A stretch of 64,000 nt of DNA from Asterella californica (lineage: Eukaryota; Streptophyta; Marchantiopsida; Marchantiales; Aytoniaceae): NCBI GenBank assembly GCA_036924285.1, contig JAYKYS010000004.1, positions 15,346,001 to 15,410,000 of the forward strand. The letters are read 5' to 3'. Both the position numbers and the translations under genes were made by a program. This document shows positions 47,831 to 59,236 of the stretch, piece by piece. Every line of letters starts with the position of its first letter. Position 1 is the first letter of the stretch. The notes beneath the pieces were generated by a model. That model made no database searches, was not told where the DNA came from, and worked only from the letters and a program-made list of their open reading frames with translations.

Positions 47831-48910
47831 AAACTATTGCAGCGTACGGTTTATTATCTTCCATCTCAGTTCTTTCATTGAGCTTCGCTTGTGGGCTGGA
47901 GTGTTTGTAAGTCCATGTTCAGCTCATTCTTTGGTTGGAAGCTGTAACGCATTTGGTCCTGTTTAGACGGTTGGATAAAAACTTGACCAATATAAGCATC
48001 TGGCAGTGGGAAAGAATTATGGATTGATGTGCCTCAATAAAGGAGATCCTACCTGAAACGTATCTCTGTCACAAGATAGGTTGAAATCCGACACTAAGAG
48101 TGAAGTGTGGAAACAGTGACTCTAGCGTAACTTGACTTCTCTATAGCTGTAACTAATATGGCTGTAGTCTAATTCGTGAAAATACGAAAATATTATTCGG
48201 GGATCTACGATTGCTATTCTTGGTTGAATTTGAAAGGCCACGCCCTTCTCCATTCTGGCTTCAACTAGAATCGCCGGAGCAGGATCACGCCCGAACTTAT
48301 GTTCATGACGGACCTTTGCTCAAGATCTAGAATGTAATTTGTATTTATTATTTATTTGTGCTTATAGAATGTGATTATAATGTAGCGTCAGAAGGGCAAA
48401 CCCTAGCCAAATTATAGGCAGGAGCAAATATCACACGGGGAGCTGGAAACCTAGCACCTTCGAAGCGCTCGTCTGGAAAGCTTTGGCAGCGAAGGGTGTT
48501 TGCACTCGGATACACTTCTGCAGCCTTTGCAGCCAGAGACACCACATTGACCAGCAACATGGAAAGTGGCCATAGCTCATCTCATAAGTCGTGCGAAACA
48601 GTTCGCAGGCACTCGTTCGTCCCATACGATGACAACCATTTGGGGAATGACGGTAATCTCACTCTATCTCTTCGCCCGTAAGGACAGTCCGTAGTTCTAT
48701 TTTGTTGAGACTGCAACCAAAGCTTGCGTTTAGCCCTATCTCATCAAGAACAGTCCGCTTCATACATATGGATCTTGGCTCTTTCTGGCGAGTAGGGAAC
48801 CATTGAAACCTTTTATGGTACAGTAGACTGAAATGAGTTCATTGTATACAGATAATCCGTTTCTACGTCTGTATTACAACTTTTATCCGAGGATCTGTGA
48901 CTGTTGAAAA

Positions 48911-48949
48911 AGCTTTTCTCTCCTCCTGTCAAAGGAGGAGAGAAAAGCT
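48911..48949. repeat. 17-bp perfect hairpin, 5-nt loop
   Basis: AGCTTTTCTCTCCTCCT (48911-48927) pairs exactly with 48933-48949. Loop GTCAA. Confidence 0.9.
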
Positions 48950-49685
48950 CGAACTTGACACCGACAGAACGTACAGCAGGAGCGCCTGCCAGGAGTGTGG
49001 TGTCGGCCTTCCGAACCGCCCACAACACACGTCTCTGCAGACTTCCTGCAACAAAAGCAGTAGAAGTCTCGAAGAGTCCATTTCAAAACGTAGAAACACA
49101 GGTGTCTGCGTAAGAACACACGGTACGGTAACATAATGGACCATCCAGTCATGGACAGTACGCGTATGAGTCAGGAAAGACAGCGAAAGCCTTTCTGTCA
49201 TGCGTGGTGCAGCTTGTAGAATGCAAGAGGGGAATCGCTATCATGAAGGTATTTAGTCGGCAATCAAGCTACTTTTAGTAACAAAACTGGGAACGAATTT
49301 TCTTTGTCGCTTGCTTACTATCCTTCTGCTCGAAGTTCGAGAACGTGTTTCACTGTCAGAACAAAGCTCGAAACTGCGTACATGTGGACGGAATATCAGA
49401 AAGATGCGAGACAATGCACGAACATCGTGAGAAACAGTCAGTTCAGCTAAGAGAGCTTGTCGATTTGTCGGTTTACCAGTCAGGAACTTTACTGGACGTT
49501 GCTTCTATCCACCAGCTTTTTGTTGGCAACAAAGGGCTTATTGGACTTTCTTCTGAAAATCGAAAAGAAAGTCTCATTTTGTGAGGTTTGTATGTAACCT
49601 TACGACCATTACTCATTACTTAAACGTTGGATCAAAACTCGGACTAGCACGAGATCAACAACAAAGTGATATGAACGAATAAGAA

Positions 49686-50440
49686 GGGGGTGTCAAACTT
49701 AGCGCTCGTGGGGATTATTCTTTTGCTCGCCTGAGATAGTTCTAGGCACGAAGCTGCGGGTACTTCTGTATCTGCAGAAATAATTTGTGGATATTTTTGT
49801 GATGTCCGTGAAAATTTCAGCGATAAGATACATTTCATTGACAAAATTAATGTTATGAACAACACCTTGGGTCGGAACGAGTTATTTCGATCCAAGGTGT
49901 TGTTTCAATCTGGAATGAACAAAATATATTTAAGAATATTCTGGCTCGTTGTAACTTCTTGCAGACAAGTTAGTTTGTAACGTTTTTGGCCTTGTTGAAA
50001 ACATCATGAGAAGAGCTTTCTAAAGCTACTGGAATCATATGATTTGGAGCTATATTTATGATGTTGCAGGCGTTCAAACTTTATTGGTTTTTTTAAAGTT
50101 TTAGAGGTGAAGTTTTGTTTCGATTTGATCGAAACTTAAATTTGTTGACTTGGAAATCTTACATGAGCACATTCAATAAATCTAACTCTCTTATGTACGA
50201 AAAAAAAGAGAGTTTATTATAGTAAATAAGAAAACGTATTCATTATTCTCACTTTATTCACATCTTCTCAAGTTCGAATTCAGACAAGTAACTTTAGAAC
50301 CTTCACTCTAAATCCTGCAGGCATGAGTTACAAACCATAAAGAGAGTTATCCTTCCATTCACATTAAAAATTAGAGTTAAAGAGTTATGAATTTTATTCT
50401 TTCACTCATTATAAAATCTGTTTTTTTAACTTTGACACCT
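49686..50440. mobile_element. MITE-like element with GGTGTCAAA(G/C)TT terminal repeats (copy 2)
   Basis: Begins GGGGGTGTCAAACTT and ends AACTTTGACACCTC. The terminal repeats match those of the element at 33493-33856. About 755 bp, AT-rich and non-coding. Includes an internal hairpin with 13-bp perfect outer stem at 49858-49904. Confidence 0.6.
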
Positions 50441-51884
50441 CATAATAGTACGTGTCAAGCCTAAGAGAACAGCTGTAGTTTTTTATACAGCCGTAAAATC
50501 GTTTAAATTTTTAAATGATATAATTATTTCCGTTGGTAATATAATGGTTTTCGGAAAATTAAAATAATTTTTCTGAATCCTAATTTACATTAGTGCAAAA
50601 ATTTACGACTGAAACTGAAGAAAACAATAAAGAATACGCGTAGCGTTTTCCTACTAGCACCTCCTGTCGTCTTGGTGAAATGTCCACGGTCTCTTGGCCG
50701 AAATCATAACACTCTACCACAGACAAAGAATATTAGATGAAGATTTCAACTTTAATACTCGCTAATAAGCATCTCCAATCGCATTTGGGATCAATACTGC
50801 AAGACAAGCGGCGAGTCAAGTTTTTTTATTCCATTCGGTGACTGGAGAGGACGTTAGTTAGACTTAGTTCAAAGACTTGTTATTATTTTCCGTTTTCATT
50901 AAGCCGTACGTAAAATAGTTCTACTCTTGGATGATGTATGTTATATATTGTTTCTCTCTCTGTTCTTCGTTGCTGTTCACTCACTTCTAGAAATAACACA
51001 CGTGATAGTCAAGACTATATATATAATTTTCGAGTATACTATTTGTACTTATGCAGTTATGTGAATGTTGGCAATACACTGCATCTGGAGACTTGCCGGC
51101 AGAGGCTTGAATCTTGCATGTTTATTCTAGAGGGTTGCTTCTCTATTTGTAGAGGGGTGCTTGCTGTGAAGGAGTTAAAGGGGTAGCTTTAATGTCACTT
51201 GTGCTTTGCATGAATTAAAAGATATTCCAGAAGCAAGGACATTTCTGAAAGAATTAAAGGGGTAGCTTTCCTACCCAATTGACTCCAAACGAGTCCAAAT
51301 GACACATGATTGGTTCTCAGTAAAAAATAAATAATTTCAATAGGCAATGAGACTCCAATACAAGAAACTAATGGAGCAAACTAATAAATAATTTCAATAG
51401 GTAATAATCTATATTAAGCTAATTCAAAAATCAAAAAATATATATATCTCAAAGGTTAAGAGAGCCAAGAGATGCAAGAAGATCCAGACATAACCACTAA
51501 GGGGAAAGGAGGTGGACGCGCTTCTTGCAGTATAAGTACGAGAAAGTACAAACAAATAATCAGACTTTTATGAGATATTTAATTTATTATCTACCCCTTG
51601 TATATTTACCTCCTCCATCACAAGATGGAGAAGGTGAATATGCATGCAATCTCAACTTCTGGGAACTTTTGTTCTCTTTTTGTTATAAAGAATTATATAA
51701 GTATTAAATAAAATATATATACTAAGTAAATATAAATAATTAAAATATTTCATAGATATTATTTGTTAGTCCATAGAAAAACAGGGAGAGCAAAAAAAAC
51801 CCATAAATGTTGATTGGATTCTCGCGCTTCAGAAGATACAAGTCCAGGGTACTGTACTCGTGAATACATATCTTTACTCAAGCG

Positions 51885-51936
51885 TTTAATTTAATATCTA
51901 ACCCTTCCTGTCGGAAGAATTAGATATTAAATTAAA
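51885..51936. repeat. 17-bp perfect palindrome with nested inner stem
   Basis: TTTAATTTAATATCTAA (51885-51901) pairs exactly with 51920-51936; CTTCC and GGAAG inside extend the stem. Confidence 0.85.
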
Positions 51937-52844
51937 TGGACATGCATTATAATCTTTGTGCGTGTAAATCTACAACCCATTTGTGGTTTCCTCCTCTTCC
52001 GAACTCGAAAGAGGGTGATTATGCATAGCAAGCGTGCGAACTGCGAAGTGCGGGAAGAGGGGGGGGATTATTCGATCTAGTTGGACGCGCGGCGAGGGAG
52101 ACGTTGCCAGAGTGGGCGGGTAGGCGTGTTTGGATGGACAGGCGGCGGAAATGAAGAGGCGGGTTTTTGCAGCAAACCCCTCGCTCTTGCGGATGAGGCT
52201 TTGCTGCCTCTTCAATGTTCTTTTCTCCTGGTGGCTTTTGTACGACGTTTTTGGTGGCTGTGGACTGTGCGGTTTTCTCTTGCGGGCGAGGATTTGCTGC
52301 CTCGATGTTTTTTTCTCCTGATGGATTTCGTGCGGCGATGGACGTCGGGCCGAGGTGATATTGACCGTGGACATTTTGTTTTTCTTCTCGATGCCGGCTG
52401 TTGTTCGTTTCTTGTTTTTGCAGTGCCGTCTCGATGCATGGTTCCTTGTTCTTTTCTTCTTCGTTCCTAGTTCGGCCCGTGTCAACTTCCGTGCTATGTG
52501 GTTAGTGCGCGTGGGCTGGGCAGTGCGATCAATTTCTGCTTCTCAGTTGTCGTTGGTCGCTTGCTCTTTTGTGAGGAAGCGATGGAGTGCCGATGGACGT
52601 GCGGCAGTGTCGGTGTTCTTGTCTACCGCTCGATAGGCAAGTAGTTCGGCGGGGCATGGGTCCGTGTCTACTCAACGTCTTCTCTCAGCAACTGTGGTAG
52701 TTTTTGACCACCATACTTCGACGATATGGTCGCTATGTTGTACATTATTCGTTGCTTATGTGAAATGCAGGTGTATTTAGTGGCCGATGATGAGAAGTAC
52801 CTCGTTTTTGTCATGTCTGAGAGCGAATGTGAGGCGCTCCTGCC

Positions 52845-52880
52845 TTCTTCTCCTTCTCCTTCTTCTCCTTCTCTTTCACT
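52845..52880 (+). repeat. CTT/CTC low-complexity tract
   Basis: A run of TTCTTCTCCTTCTCC-type triplets, about 36 bp. Confidence 0.85.
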
Positions 52881-53212
52881 CTCTCCGCTGGAGTGACCTC
52901 TCAGTCCTTTTGATTCTCTCGATTTGGTGATAGATCCACCAAGATTCATATTTTTGTCTTCAGAGCGGCCGATGATTGGTTTTGACAACTCTTTGTTGCA
53001 GAAGACCAAGTCCTATTGCTATCTGGAACTCGATTTCGGTCAAGACATTGTTTCATTTTTACTGAAGTTTGATTTTGTGTACATAGCCAAAACTTGTTGT
53101 CCTTGCGTTATGTATAGTACTCCATTGCAGACTCTAGCTGGCTCTTATAGATTTTTCTCCTACTCGTTAGATAAGCTCTGTCTGTACCTATAGGACCGCA
53201 GGTATCGAATGT

Positions 53213-54262
53213 TTGCTTATCTTGCATATTTTATCCGCTCCGACGGGTTTCTCAAGTCCAGTGTTCATGGTCTGTATCGTATCTCATTCCTTCCCTGCAT
53301 TTGTAAGGAGCTGGAGCCATCCCGTAACCGTTTTCTCTGTCGTCATTTTCCGGCTTTTCGTCCCTGTTCTGATGTCGTTGCGGAGGCAAGCGAGGACAAA
53401 GAGGCCCTCGCTTGAAGCTTCGGTAACTGTGTGTAGGACCGGAGGTGACTTGGATTTGAGTTTGTTTTCTCGTCTGTCCGATTTCTTGCATGCTAAGTGC
53501 TTGTCAGGGCTCTTTTCTGTGGAGAGAGGCGGTACCCTTCTACATCTTCATTTTCAAGGTGTGGTATGTCTGTACGCGAAGTCAGCTTTGGATATAAAGA
53601 AGCGTGTGCTGGAGTCACTGGACTGGGATAAGGACAGACCGATCGGGGAGGAAGTTTGTGTCAAGTTGCTTTCCAACAGGGGGCTCCATACTTTTGTGAG
53701 GATGGTCGGGTACTGCCTGAAAGATGAAAAAGAGGTTCATCATGTAGCAAGCATGAAAAATATTTCTGAGGCTATGATCAGCGATGGACGTGAGCTTTTA
53801 ACCTTGCTGGGTGCTGCCGACATAAAAAACAGGGTGGAGCTAGGCTACGTGGACATTCTTCCAAGGGCGTTGCAATTTAGTCGGTATAAGTCGTCCCATC
53901 CGCTTTCTAATACTCTTGCCCGTTGCTTGCATAGCATGCTCATGTCAGATAAGTACACTGCTTCTTCCAGATGGTTGATGCAGGCCGGGATTCAAAAGTG
54001 ACGATCGGACTCGCTGTGGCCTTCATTCGTAAGACCACACGACGTAACATCGGAGGACATCGACAATATCTTTTTCTTCAGGGAGAACGGACGTTGCTCA
54101 CACTGTCATCATCTGTACTTTATCAGTGCTCCGGAGGCTGAAGTGATCCATTCTGAAGGAGCAGCGGTTCCAGGAGCTGTTCCACCTGAAGCTCAGAAGT
54201 ACAGGTTCCGATCCTTGTCTTGGTGTGAGAGTGTAGATAAAGTTTTCTCTAGTTTTCTCTAG
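53213..54262 (+). pseudogene. HUH-endonuclease transposase (Replitron-like) with one in-frame stop
   Basis: The frame 53213-54001 is followed, in the same phase, by 86 more sense codons up to TAG at 54260-54262, so one TGA (53999-54001) separates two parts of one protein. A plausible start is ATG 53372. Motifs in order: RPSLEASVTVC (possible Rep motif I), LLHLHFQGV (the HUH motif, here HLH), GLHTFVRMVGYCLKDE (Y-x-x-K, the nicking tyrosine), then GAADIKNRVEL and SLWPSFVRP after the TGA. These resemble HUH transposases described as Replitrons in green algae and other eukaryotes. No helicase domain is nearby, which argues against a Helitron. Family naming is from memory of motif order. Such enzymes cut and join single-stranded DNA. 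Confidence 0.75.
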
Positions 54263-57205
54263 TGTGCATCTCGGACAACTAGTATATACAGTACTGCTGG
54301 CATAGATCTAGCTTTCAGCAGGGACGGGAACAGTTTTTCTCATCCCACCCTCTGTATACTTAAATATCGTAGCGAGCATTCGAAGCGTTGTAAAAATCTG
54401 TTTTTCAGAACCCAAGAGCAATAAAGATTAAAGGCGCTCCGTCGTCATTCCATTATACCGGAAACGAGACGATTATGTACACTTACTGTAATGTAAGCTA
54501 TGCCAGAAAAGCGTCCGAAAAAAAAAGACCTCCGAAGGAATACTGCACGCCGAGCATCAAAAGTACTGCACCCTGAGCGTCGAAAATACTTTGAGAACAA
54601 AGTAATTTTCACTTGCAGCGACGAAAGTGGAAAAATCCAGGCTCGAGAAGGGAAGTAAGGCACCCCGACAGTGGTTCCGAAGAGTAACGTAAGCCCGAAC
54701 GCGAGAACATGGTTGGCTCCCTGGCCGAAATACCGTTTAATAAATGCGTGTGAAAAACAACTACGTCAGTAACCTCGTTTCAGTCATAATGCAAGCCGGA
54801 AAAGTGAATATGCAAGGAAGACGCATCGTAATGAATGAAAGCCACCACCGAAAGTTCTGGACACAGTAATTACCATACGTCAATAGCGTACTCCTTACTT
54901 GGAGTTAACTCTACTCATTTTTAGGGTTTAGTTGATGTAGTACGGGTCTGCATGAATTTACATCGTCCCATCAGTTGTAAAATAATAACAAATGTAGTGT
55001 AGAGCAGAGTAATTAACGCACAATTCTGTTATATATATAGAGGGATATGTTAACTTACTCGCTCTTGCGTATCGTTTATAATATCTTGTGTTGAATTTTA
55101 TGATGATCTACTTATCAGTCAAGTAGATAAGGTAGATTTCCAAACCGGGCAGATCTGACATATTGAGTACTTTAAAAATACACAATTTAAATTTAAATTT
55201 TCCTTGATAATCAAAGGTGATCTCATTGTGACGATGATCGATCACCGTTCATCCATTTTATAAGATATTCTAGTAGTACCCGAAGATCCATTACGTTATA
55301 TTATTATTCTATATATATATAATAAGTAAACAATATACTTCAACGACCAAAGTCACAGAGAGTGACCGGGCCGTCACCGTCAACTCACCACGCAACTTGA
55401 CGCAAGGAGGCAGACGGAACGTGCAGCGCTAACCTTGGCTCGGGAGGATCCGCCGTTTTAGTTAAGAAATTCCGGCACTTTTTCAACATTTTTCAGTTTT
55501 GTAAAGAGTCGGCAGACACGGATCCGGATCGAAGAAGGGGAATATATTCAGAAAGTTTAGGGTTTAGGGATCAGTGAAAAGAAAAAGTAAGAGGATTTAC
55601 CTGTAAGAGCTCAAAGATGGCGGAAAAGTTCTGCATGGAGAAACAATTTACGGGAAACCCTACCAATCAATTATCGGTCTAATTTCCTAACGAAATCCAT
55701 CGCTTTATACGAGGAAAGATTTGTCATTAAAGGAAAAGTTCCAGTAAATGATGCTGAAGACAAATTGGGTTTGGGAAATAAACAAGTCAGAAAATTTTTA
55801 ATTAGAAACCTACCGCTTCTAATATCAAACTACCGAAGTAACAGAAATTCTACTGAAAAATCTCTAAATCTCTGAATAAATCCATAATTAATAAATTCCA
55901 ATAAGTAAATAAATCGATTAGGGGAGTCATCAGTTTGTTGTTTAACTTATAGTCCAGTTATGGTTAAGACTGCTCCTAACCCTAACCATGAGGAGGGAGT
56001 GTTTATGGAACTCTGTTAAGCGTAACCGATCTTCTCGAGTAAGTCATCGAGAATACGACGAGAAGAAGGAAACTACAAAAAGATAGACAATGCAGGATTG
56101 GGTTCATAGACACCCGGAGAGTTTCTAGAGCTTACTATCTCCAGGGGATGAACTTCTGTTTCTACATGAAGCTTGAAACTGGGAAAGTTGATGCACACCA
56201 CAAAGTTTCAAGAACTTATGATATCCAGCTGATGGATATGTGTCTCTACATGAAGTTGGATCCTTCATCTTCTCCAGTCCATCGAAGTGGATGAGTGAAA
56301 GCGAATACGTGTATGCTGGAAAATTATGAATCACTTGAGTGGCGTACCAACTGGCCTGTAGAATGTGATTGGCGTATGATTCGATCAGGATTTTGAATGG
56401 TTTCACTTCATAATGCACTCTTTGGAGCCAAGCGTGCATTAACATGAAACTCAGCTAAGTCAATTTTGTTTTATGCGACGACAGTATCCACTGAGAACGA
56501 TAAGGAAATATCTATCATCTGATTAGTGTAGGATAGTTGTGGGTAGAATTGGTAAATTTATTGTTAAAAATCATGAATCAGCTCGATAAGCACAACCGCT
56601 TGTAGGATTCTCGGTGGTTTTTTGCTGTCGTATTGTGCTTCAGATTCAGCATTATTGTTCACATGCTAATATTTTGTAATGTAAATGTGTTATCAAGCAG
56701 AGATTATCTGACTGTCTAGTACTTTGAAGAAGATCGCTTGTGATCACTAATTTTTATTTTGTAACCAACGAATTTGCACATTAAGTGCGAACAGACATTG
56801 TAACCAACGAAATGAACGTTTTTGTTGAATAGCTCACTGATATAACATACATATCGTTTTCAATCCTAAAGCTCTTCGGAAACTCACATTCAATATACAT
56901 CCAAAGTGCACTTTTATTCGACGAAGGAAAAAGAAAAACATAGAGAGAAGTGGAAAATCTAAAAGCGTCATTGGACCGGATATCACAGTGGAGGTGCCAT
57001 CAAGATGTTAGTGGGAATTTATAAATATTAAAGAGAAAATATACAATACTCTTAAATTGAAATATATATCTACTAAATATTATATGTTAACTGCAGAGTA
57101 CATACTAGATCTTCAGGAGAAAACCTATAAAATATATGAGTTGCAGCGTGTAACAGAACCATAAGATCTGACAGCAACCTTGTCATAAAATCGATTTCTA
57201 CAAAG

Positions 57206-57254
57206 TTTAATTCACCTAACCCTTCTCGCAAGAAGGGTTAAGTGATAAATTAAA
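57206..57254. repeat. imperfect hairpin with TAACCCTTCT core stem
   Basis: The 10-base core TAACCCTTCT pairs perfectly around CGCA-type loop bases, flanked by weaker pairing to TTTAAT/ATTAAA ends. Its outer bases resemble those of the 51885 palindrome. Confidence 0.7.
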
Positions 57255-57288
57255 TGCCTTTGCATATTCTCCTAGAAGATGAATGAGG

Positions 57289-57334
57289 TGAATAAGCAAA
57301 AAAACATACAACTGTATGTTTTTTTGCTTATTCA
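57289..57334. repeat. 21-bp perfect hairpin, 4-nt loop
   Basis: Arms 57289-57309 and 57314-57334 pair perfectly around AACT. Confidence 0.92.
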
Positions 57335-57624
57335 ACCCTAAAGCTATTTATTCTAAGTGCATAATGTCTGCATTCAAATGTACACTTTTCTCCTTTACTC
57401 ATCAAGCTATAAAAATTCATAAACTTCTGGCTATATAAGAATTGGTGCAATTTTCAAAAGGAGGAACTTTTATTGTTAAAGCCTGAGTATGACTACAAGT
57501 GCTCCAGGTGACATAGAAGACCTTATTTTACGGATTTGCTTTCAAAGAACTGAGAAATTTAACCGTTCAGCAGAAAATGATTTTGGTGACTACGTCTTCA
57601 TCCCAACTTGAAATTTGTGTAATA

Positions 57625-57858
57625 TGTAAAAGATTGATACTTCAAAAAAAGCACCCCAAGAAAAAAGAGAGAGAGTATAGACAAGGAAATAAATAGGAAT
57701 GAGATGAGAGAGGCTTCATCTTTCTATGTATATATAGTAGGTGAATACAAAAGAAGTCATAATGGTGGATTAACCCTCTAACTAACTGTACATAACAATC
57801 TTAACTACTCTGACTGATATCAGCCGTCGATCTACTAGAGCTTGAGACTATATCAACA
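57625..57858 (-). repeat. 3' LTR of the copia element
   Basis: On the minus strand it begins TGTTGATATAGTC and ends TTTTACA. It shares with the right LTR the stretches TTAACCCTCTAACTAACTG and CAGCCGTCGATCTACTAGAG. Confidence 0.88.
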
Positions 57859-57867
57859 CTCCTTTTC
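57859..57867 (-). other. polypurine tract of the copia element
   Basis: On the minus strand GAAAAGGAG directly precedes TGTTGATA of the 3' LTR, the usual copia arrangement. Confidence 0.75.
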
Positions 57868-57869
57868 AA

Positions 57870-58330
57870 GCTCGACTCTACATCATGTACTCCTAGAAAA
57901 TGTCTATAAGCATCAAACTTAATTCTAGACAACGCCTTAGTAAAGATATTGGCAACCTTATCTTCTATGCTCACATAATTGAGCTCAATCTCTCTTGCAA
58001 GGACTTCTCCTTAATGAAATAATAGTGCACCTCAATGTGCTTCATCCTAGCATGGTAAACAATATTACTAGCTTACTTCATGCTGCTAATGTTGTCAATA
58101 TATACAAAAACATTATCTTTACACTCCACACTAGTATCAGATAATAGACATCGAATCTAAATCGATTCGCATGTGGAGTTCGTTGCTCTTCGATACTCTA
58201 CTTCTGTGGATGATAAAGGAACCGTAGGTTGCTTCTTAGAAGCCCAACTTATAGCAGCGGTTCCAAGTTCAAAAGTGTAATCTGACGAGGTTCTCCTATT
58301 GGTACTCCTGTCTAATCAACATCAATGTAG
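57870..58330 (-). pseudogene. copia RNase H remnant
   Basis: Minus-strand frames near 58140-58270 encode AISWASKKQPTVPLSSTEVE-like sequence, and near 58020-58080 a HIEVHYYFIKE-like stretch, both standard for the copia RNase H end. Confidence 0.75.
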
Positions 58331-58392
58331 TCATGTAACAACAATGATCCACCGTAGCGGTAGTGAAGTCTGTACTACATCGAGAACTTCAC

Positions 58393-58980
58393 CTAGTGGA
58401 GAATCTGCTTGACAACCTTCAAATGTGGTCTCAGTGATGATTGCATAAATTGACTAATCAAACCAACGGCATAGCTCAAGTTTGGTTTAGTGATAGTCAA
58501 ATAGATGAGACTTCCAACCATATGTCTATACATACGAGGATCATCAAGCAACTCACCATCCTCTGCTTTACCTCTTGCTCTGATGACGTAGCAATGCATT
58601 TGCAGTCAAGCATACCAATCTCTCAAGCATACTGAGAGCATACTGTCGAGGTACAAGCCAAACATCCTTCTCATCTCTAATAAACTCCACAACAAAGAAT
58701 ACTTGAGCTCTCCTAAGTCCATCATCTCTCACTCAGACTTCAAGTGAGAGATGATGGAGTCTCCTCAAAATCTACTCTATGATGTTGTACGTAGCCCTTG
58801 GCTATCAATCTGACCTTGTATCGACACACGATACCGTTTAATCGTTTAGATCCATGAGAGATAATCGGTGCACTAGTCACATCTCTTTGCAACTGATTTG
58901 ACGTAGACGTCAAGGTCTGAGACAAAGTATCCAAGGGATGTTGAAGATCCACATATCTAGACGAGTCAAACATTCACTAT
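58393..58980 (-). pseudogene. copia reverse transcriptase remnant
   Basis: Frame 58393-58599 encodes DPRMYRHMVGSLIYLTITKP and SYAVGLISQFMQ, the C-terminal copia RT block. Frame 58740-58973 encodes GIVCRYKVRLIAKGYVQ and VDFEETPS, the N-terminal RT block. The middle including the catalytic box is largely missing: the two blocks are far closer than in intact elements. Confidence 0.82.
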
Positions 58981-59158
58981 AATAACACTCGCTCGTCTTG
59001 TGTAGAAACTACATTAGTCTCACTAGGTTGGGTTACATGGACTTCTAAGTTAGCAACAGCTCTATGTGCAACTAATTATGATATAGAATCGACGATCTCT
59101 CTAGATCATCCACTCAACGCACCACTCTGAGGTTACTACACTAGACTGACTCTTCTCT

Positions 59159-59236
59159 TGATGAGCTACAGTCTTGGTTTGCTCTTACACATGTCCTACG
59201 ATATGTAAAGGAGCAAACCAAGACTGTAGCTCATCA
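59159..59236. repeat. 25-bp perfect inverted duplication inside the copia element
   Basis: Arms 59160-59184 and 59211-59235 are exact reverse complements with a 26-bp spacer that itself contains ACAT...ATGT pairing. The right arm fits the integrase C-terminal coding sequence, so the left arm is the added copy. Confidence 0.9.

Larger units (their letters stand above)
45476..49685. other. gene-poor region after the ArfGAP gene
   Basis: The first few hundred bases are the likely 3' UTR. Beyond that I find only short reading frames without recognisable domains (for example 46767-47054, 48496-48681, 49345-49584), and two perfect hairpins at 47786-47830 and 48911-48949. Confidence 0.45.
50441..53212. 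other. AT-rich then GC-rich stretch with no confirmed gene
   Basis: 50.4-52.0 kb is AT-rich and includes a 17-bp palindrome at 51885-51936. From 52.0 kb the DNA becomes GC-richer; several overlapping reading frames in all phases (for example 52081-52470) are low-complexity and not supported. This part may be the upstream portion of the HUH transposon that follows. Confidence 0.4.
54263..57624. other. intergenic, AT-rich, no gene recognised
   Basis: Contains telobox-like TTTAGGG motifs (near 54922 and 55553), a minus-strand reading frame at 56125-56445 without recognisable domain, and hairpins at 57206-57254 and 57289-57334. A diverged tandem copy of about 50 bp lies at 56129 and 56212. Confidence 0.45.

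Noticed and set aside
52081..52636. Several overlapping reading frames in the GC-rich stretch
   Set aside because: They overlap on both strands, are low-complexity and show no domain or homolog pattern; they arise from GC-rich composition.
53213..54262. Helitron origin for the HUH protein
   Set aside because: Helitron Rep carries two tyrosines and a Pif1 helicase; here one YxxK motif and no helicase are seen.
56125..56445. 106-codon minus frame with a diverged internal tandem copy
   Set aside because: No known domain; the duplication is weak (about 70% by eye) and can be explained by old repeats.
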